A program made the position numbers and the translations under genes. Positions 61,563 to 64,000 of a stretch of DNA of 64,000 bases are shown piece by piece. The first letter of the stretch is position 1. The number at the start of each line of letters is the position of its first letter. Below the pieces are notes generated by a model. It was not told the origin of the DNA. It saw nothing but the letters and a program-made list of their open reading frames with translations, and searched no databases. Origin of the DNA: Actinoplanes sp. N902-109 (GTDB lineage Bacteria > Actinomycetota > Actinomycetes > Mycobacteriales > Micromonosporaceae); contig NC_021191.1 in assembly GCF_000389965.1 (NCBI RefSeq), positions 187,501 through 251,500 of the forward strand. The letters are read 5' to 3'.

Positions 61563-62547
61563 GGCGGGCGCCTGCCTCCTGACCCGTCAACAGGCGGCGG
61601 GGATTCGCTTGGAGCAGACCGGCGATCTCGACGTCAGTCAGGCCCCTGGCTCGCAGCGCGGGCAGCACCCGCAGATGGAGATGGGAGTAGGTCCAATCCG
61701 GCATCAGTTGACGGCGCAGCGTCTCGGGGTAGTGGTCGATGTACGAGGCGCAGTCGTGTGACAGCAGCAGCTGATCGCGGTGGCCGGCGCCAACGAGCCA
61801 CAGCACGGTATCGATGCGGTCCGCTTCCGACGCTGTGATCATGCCGAAGCGGTCGCATCCGATGTACGCCCCGGACTGTGCCACCTCGCGCAGGTAGCCA
61901 CGGTCGACGACATCCCCCGCGTGAGCCAGCACCACATCCGCGGCGGCAACCCCGTGCTTGTCCAGCAGCTCTAGCACAAGCAGGGCGTTAGGTAGGTCCG
62001 GGTCGGTGTGTGCGACCACCGGAACGCCGGTGCGGTGGTGCACCTCGGCAATCGCGGCGACGGTGCGCCGGAGCGTGTCGTCGGGCTCGGCCTTCTCGCA
62101 CGCGAACTTGACCAGCGCAGCCCGCACCGGGGTGCCCCCGATGCCGGTCCGGATGTCGCTCTCCATCAGATCGATCAACGGTTCGGGCATGTCGAGCACC
62201 GCGCCGGGACCGCGGTAACGCACCACCTGAGGCAGGCCATCCAAGGCGTAGATCCCGGTCGCCGTCACGATGTTCACGGGCGTACGCTCGGCCACCGCCC
62301 GGATCAGCTCCGGGTCGCGGCCCTGACCGAACACAGTCATGTCGATGACCGTACGTACCCCCTGGTGGTAGGCCTGGGTCAGTTCGGCTGCGGCGCGTTC
62401 GACGCCGGGGCCAGGATCCCACGTCGCCGGGTAATTACGGTGGAACTCCGGATTCCACACGAAGAGGTGCTCATGGGTGAGCACGTCGCCCAGATCGTCG
62501 GCGGCTACGTCACCGCGTGCGGTTGGCACGGTGGTCGCGGCGTTCAT
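61552..62547 (-). CDS. Phosphotriesterase-family hydrolase (lactonase-like)
   Basis: This 331-aa TIM-barrel amidohydrolase has the binuclear metal motifs in order: LTHEHLFVW (HxH), ALVKFACE with the carboxylated Lys, VPVVAHTDPD, VVLAHAGDV and LLLSHDCASYID with the catalytic Asp. Close relatives hydrolyse lactones or phosphotriesters (SsoPox, PTE). Within this gene set, a lactone of the natural product or of a signal molecule is the likely substrate. Its start overlaps the stop of the FAD oxidase gene (ATGA), and it is coupled to the cupin and thioesterase. Confidence 0.93.
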   Translation of the reverse strand: MNAATTVPTARGDVAADDLGDVLTHEHLFVWNPEFHRNYPATWDPGPGVERAAAELTQAYHQGVRTVIDMTVFGQGRDPELIRAVAERTPVNIVTATGIYALDGLPQVVRYRGPGAVLDMPEPLIDLMESDIRTGIGGTPVRAALVKFACEKAEPDDTLRRTVAAIAEVHHRTGVPVVAHTDPDLPNALLVLELLDKHGVAAADVVLAHAGDVVDRGYLREVAQSGAYIGCDRFGMITASEADRIDTVLWLVGAGHRDQLLLSHDCASYIDHYPETLRRQLMPDWTYSHLHLRVLPALRARGLTDVEIAGLLQANPRRLLTGQEAGARHGR

Positions 62548-64000
62548 GCCTGGTCCTCAGACTGTCCCGGCAGCTGCACGGACAGGGGGTGGCGGAACCT
62601 GTCGGCCGGGTCATAGCGGGCCTTGATCTGTTGCAGCCGGGCGTAGTTGCCCTTGAAATACAGTGCGTGCCAGGGCACCCCGGAGGAATTCCAGACCGGA
62701 TTCGCCAGATCGGTGTCCGGATAGTTGATGTACGAGCCGTCGGTGGCAGACGACGGCATCGGCACCCCGCCGGTGGCCGCGTGCAGGTCCCGATAGAAGT
62801 GCCGCAGCCAGGTGAGATGCTGCTCGTCCGGGTCGGCGGCAGACCATGCGGTACCCACGTACGACTTGAGGATCGAGTCGCGCTGGGCGACCGCGGTGGC
62901 TGCCGGATCCACGGCGTTGATCGCACCTCCGTAGGCGAGCAGGTTGATCGCGGCGCGTCCGGTGTATGCCGGGTCGGACAGGTACCGGTATGCGATCGCG
63001 ATCTGCTCCGCGTCGTAGGGGCGGCGCAGATAGGCACCTTTTCCCTTGTATCGGTTGAAGATCGGCGACATGGTCGTGTAGAGCTCGGCGTAAACCGCGT
63101 CCAGCCAGGGCAGCGACCGCACATCGCGGGTGTGGGGCACAGTCAGCCCGGCAGTCACCGCCGAGAGATAGCTGTCGAGCATCTGCTCGGCACCGTCTCC
63201 GTGGATCTCACACACGAGAGTCACCTGCCCGGCCGCCCGGCAGCTGAGCACCAGCGACGAATTGAGGTCTGCGAAGGGCGTGTCCACGCCGCTGTGCTCG
63301 GCGTGCCAGGCGCCGTAATTGGTGACGAGCCTGGTGAAGGCCGGCTCGGTCAGGGTTTCCCAGGGCCATCGCACCGTGGCGACGAGGCTCCGGGCGGCCG
63401 GACGCGGCAGGGCCCGCGACGGATCGGCGCCGGACGCATCCGGGGACCGGAACAGAAAGCGCGTGACCACCCCGAACGAGCCGCCGCCGGCGCCGGTGTG
63501 CGCCCACCACAGGTCGTGATGGGGGTCGTCGGTGTCGCGGGTCGCCACGACCCGGCGGACCCGGCCGGCGCCATCCGTGACGACGACCTCGACGCCGTAC
63601 AGATGGTCCACCACCAAGCCGTGCCGGCGACTGCGGGCACCGAAGCCACCGCCGAGCACGTATCCACCCACGCCTACGGTGGGGCACGTCCCGCCGGGCA
63701 CCGCTACGCCATGGCCCAGGAACAACTCGCGGTAGACGTCGCGTAACAGGGCGCCGCCGCCAACGCTGAAGGCGCGGTGCACGGGGTCCCAGGTGACCTG
63801 GCGCAACCGTGACAGGTCGATGAGCGCCGCGACGTCGGCATTGTCGACCAGAGCTTCGATGCAGTGCCCACCGCTGCGTACGGCTATGCGCTGGCCGTCC
63901 GCCAGCGCAGCAGCGACCGCCCGGCGCACCTGCTCGGTGCCGGCCGGGGTGTACACGACTGCGGGCTTGGTGGTCAGCCGCCGGTTGATACCGCGGCCGA
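62544..64000 (-). CDS. BBE-type FAD-dependent oxidase with bicovalent flavin motifs (partial)
   Basis: At least 485 residues are visible; the coding frame continues past the window edge, so the start is unseen. The FAD_binding_4 domain carries RSGGHCIEALVDN (8-alpha His) and PGGTCPTVGVGGYVLGGGFG (6-S Cys), the pair that ties FAD doubly in berberine-bridge enzymes. The C-terminal BBE domain ends YINYPDTDLANPVW and KARYDPADRFRHP. Such enzymes oxidise alcohols or close rings in polyketide and sugar tailoring. It leads the coupled minus-strand set oxidase, phosphotriesterase-like hydrolase, cupin and thioesterase. Confidence 0.93.
   Translation of the reverse strand, partial: GRGINRRLTTKPAVVYTPAGTEQVRRAVAAALADGQRIAVRSGGHCIEALVDNADVAALIDLSRLRQVTWDPVHRAFSVGGGALLRDVYRELFLGHGVAVPGGTCPTVGVGGYVLGGGFGARSRRHGLVVDHLYGVEVVVTDGAGRVRRVVATRDTDDPHHDLWWAHTGAGGGSFGVVTRFLFRSPDASGADPSRALPRPAARSLVATVRWPWETLTEPAFTRLVTNYGAWHAEHSGVDTPFADLNSSLVLSCRAAGQVTLVCEIHGDGAEQMLDSYLSAVTAGLTVPHTRDVRSLPWLDAVYAELYTTMSPIFNRYKGKGAYLRRPYDAEQIAIAYRYLSDPAYTGRAAINLLAYGGAINAVDPAATAVAQRDSILKSYVGTAWSAADPDEQHLTWLRHFYRDLHAATGGVPMPSSATDGSYINYPDTDLANPVWNSSGVPWHALYFKGNYARLQQIKARYDPADRFRHPLSVQLPGQSEDQA

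Overview
The window reads as a high-GC actinomycete chromosome, most likely a Micromonosporaceae/Actinoplanes-type organism. This is inferred from the very strong third-position GC bias, the frequent GTG starts, the SARP-type regulators and the secreted lectin/CHAP and RHS proteins; no marker gene settles the genus. It opens in the 3' part of a 23S rRNA gene, followed by 5S rRNA and a strong terminator.

Region 1 (about 1.7-27 kb) is chromosomal. Minus-strand genes come first: a lipoprotein, a GlcD-type FAD oxidase coupled to an alpha/beta hydrolase, and a block of histidine kinase, LuxR-type response regulator, ABC ATPase, FtsX-like permease and a hypothetical gene. A plus-strand operon follows (11.0-21.3 kb): WGR-DUF4132 protein, two tandem 30-codon mini-ORFs, MoxR AAA+ ATPase, DUF5682 protein, VWA protein, a 19-codon mini-ORF and a SWIM zinc-finger protein. 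Most junctions are ATGA stop/start overlaps, and two of them carry duplicated DNA that forms the mini-ORFs. Then come secreted Ig-like and beta-helix proteins, an FHA-wHTH protein overlapping a degenerate membrane Ser/Thr kinase, and a bulb-lectin/CHAP wall hydrolase.

Region 2 (27,505-55,518) is a genomic island. Its ends are 44-bp direct repeats (43/44 identical) matching the 3' half of a tRNA-Lys(UUU) gene that is intact at the right end. The tyrosine integrase beside that tRNA has lost its 5' end and its central catalytic-Arg segment, so the island looks stranded. Cargo: an ISL3-family element containing a truncated GNAT gene; an XRE-ImmA regulator/protease with a coupled partner; a candidate anti-phage or restriction cassette (C5-cytosine methyltransferase, 94-aa protein, PD-(D/E)XK-like nuclease, overlapping 59-aa HicB-like protein, 1,024-aa unknown protein, 1,783-aa DEAH-type helicase with C-terminal DUF1998-like domain, and a convergent Vsr nuclease); an intact IS5-family insertion exactly at one cassette gene's stop codon; a broken Schlafen/AlbA_2 gene; an endonuclease VII-like protein; and an RHS-repeat protein with a small membrane protein. 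Several decayed gene pieces lie between these.

Region 3 (55.7-64.0 kb) looks like the edge of a natural-product gene cluster: two SDRs, two SARP/BTAD regulators, an MFS exporter, a type II thioesterase, a cupin, a phosphotriesterase/lactonase-like hydrolase and a BBE-type bicovalent flavin oxidase that runs off the window. The last four are translationally coupled. No PKS or NRPS core is in view, so the product is unknown.
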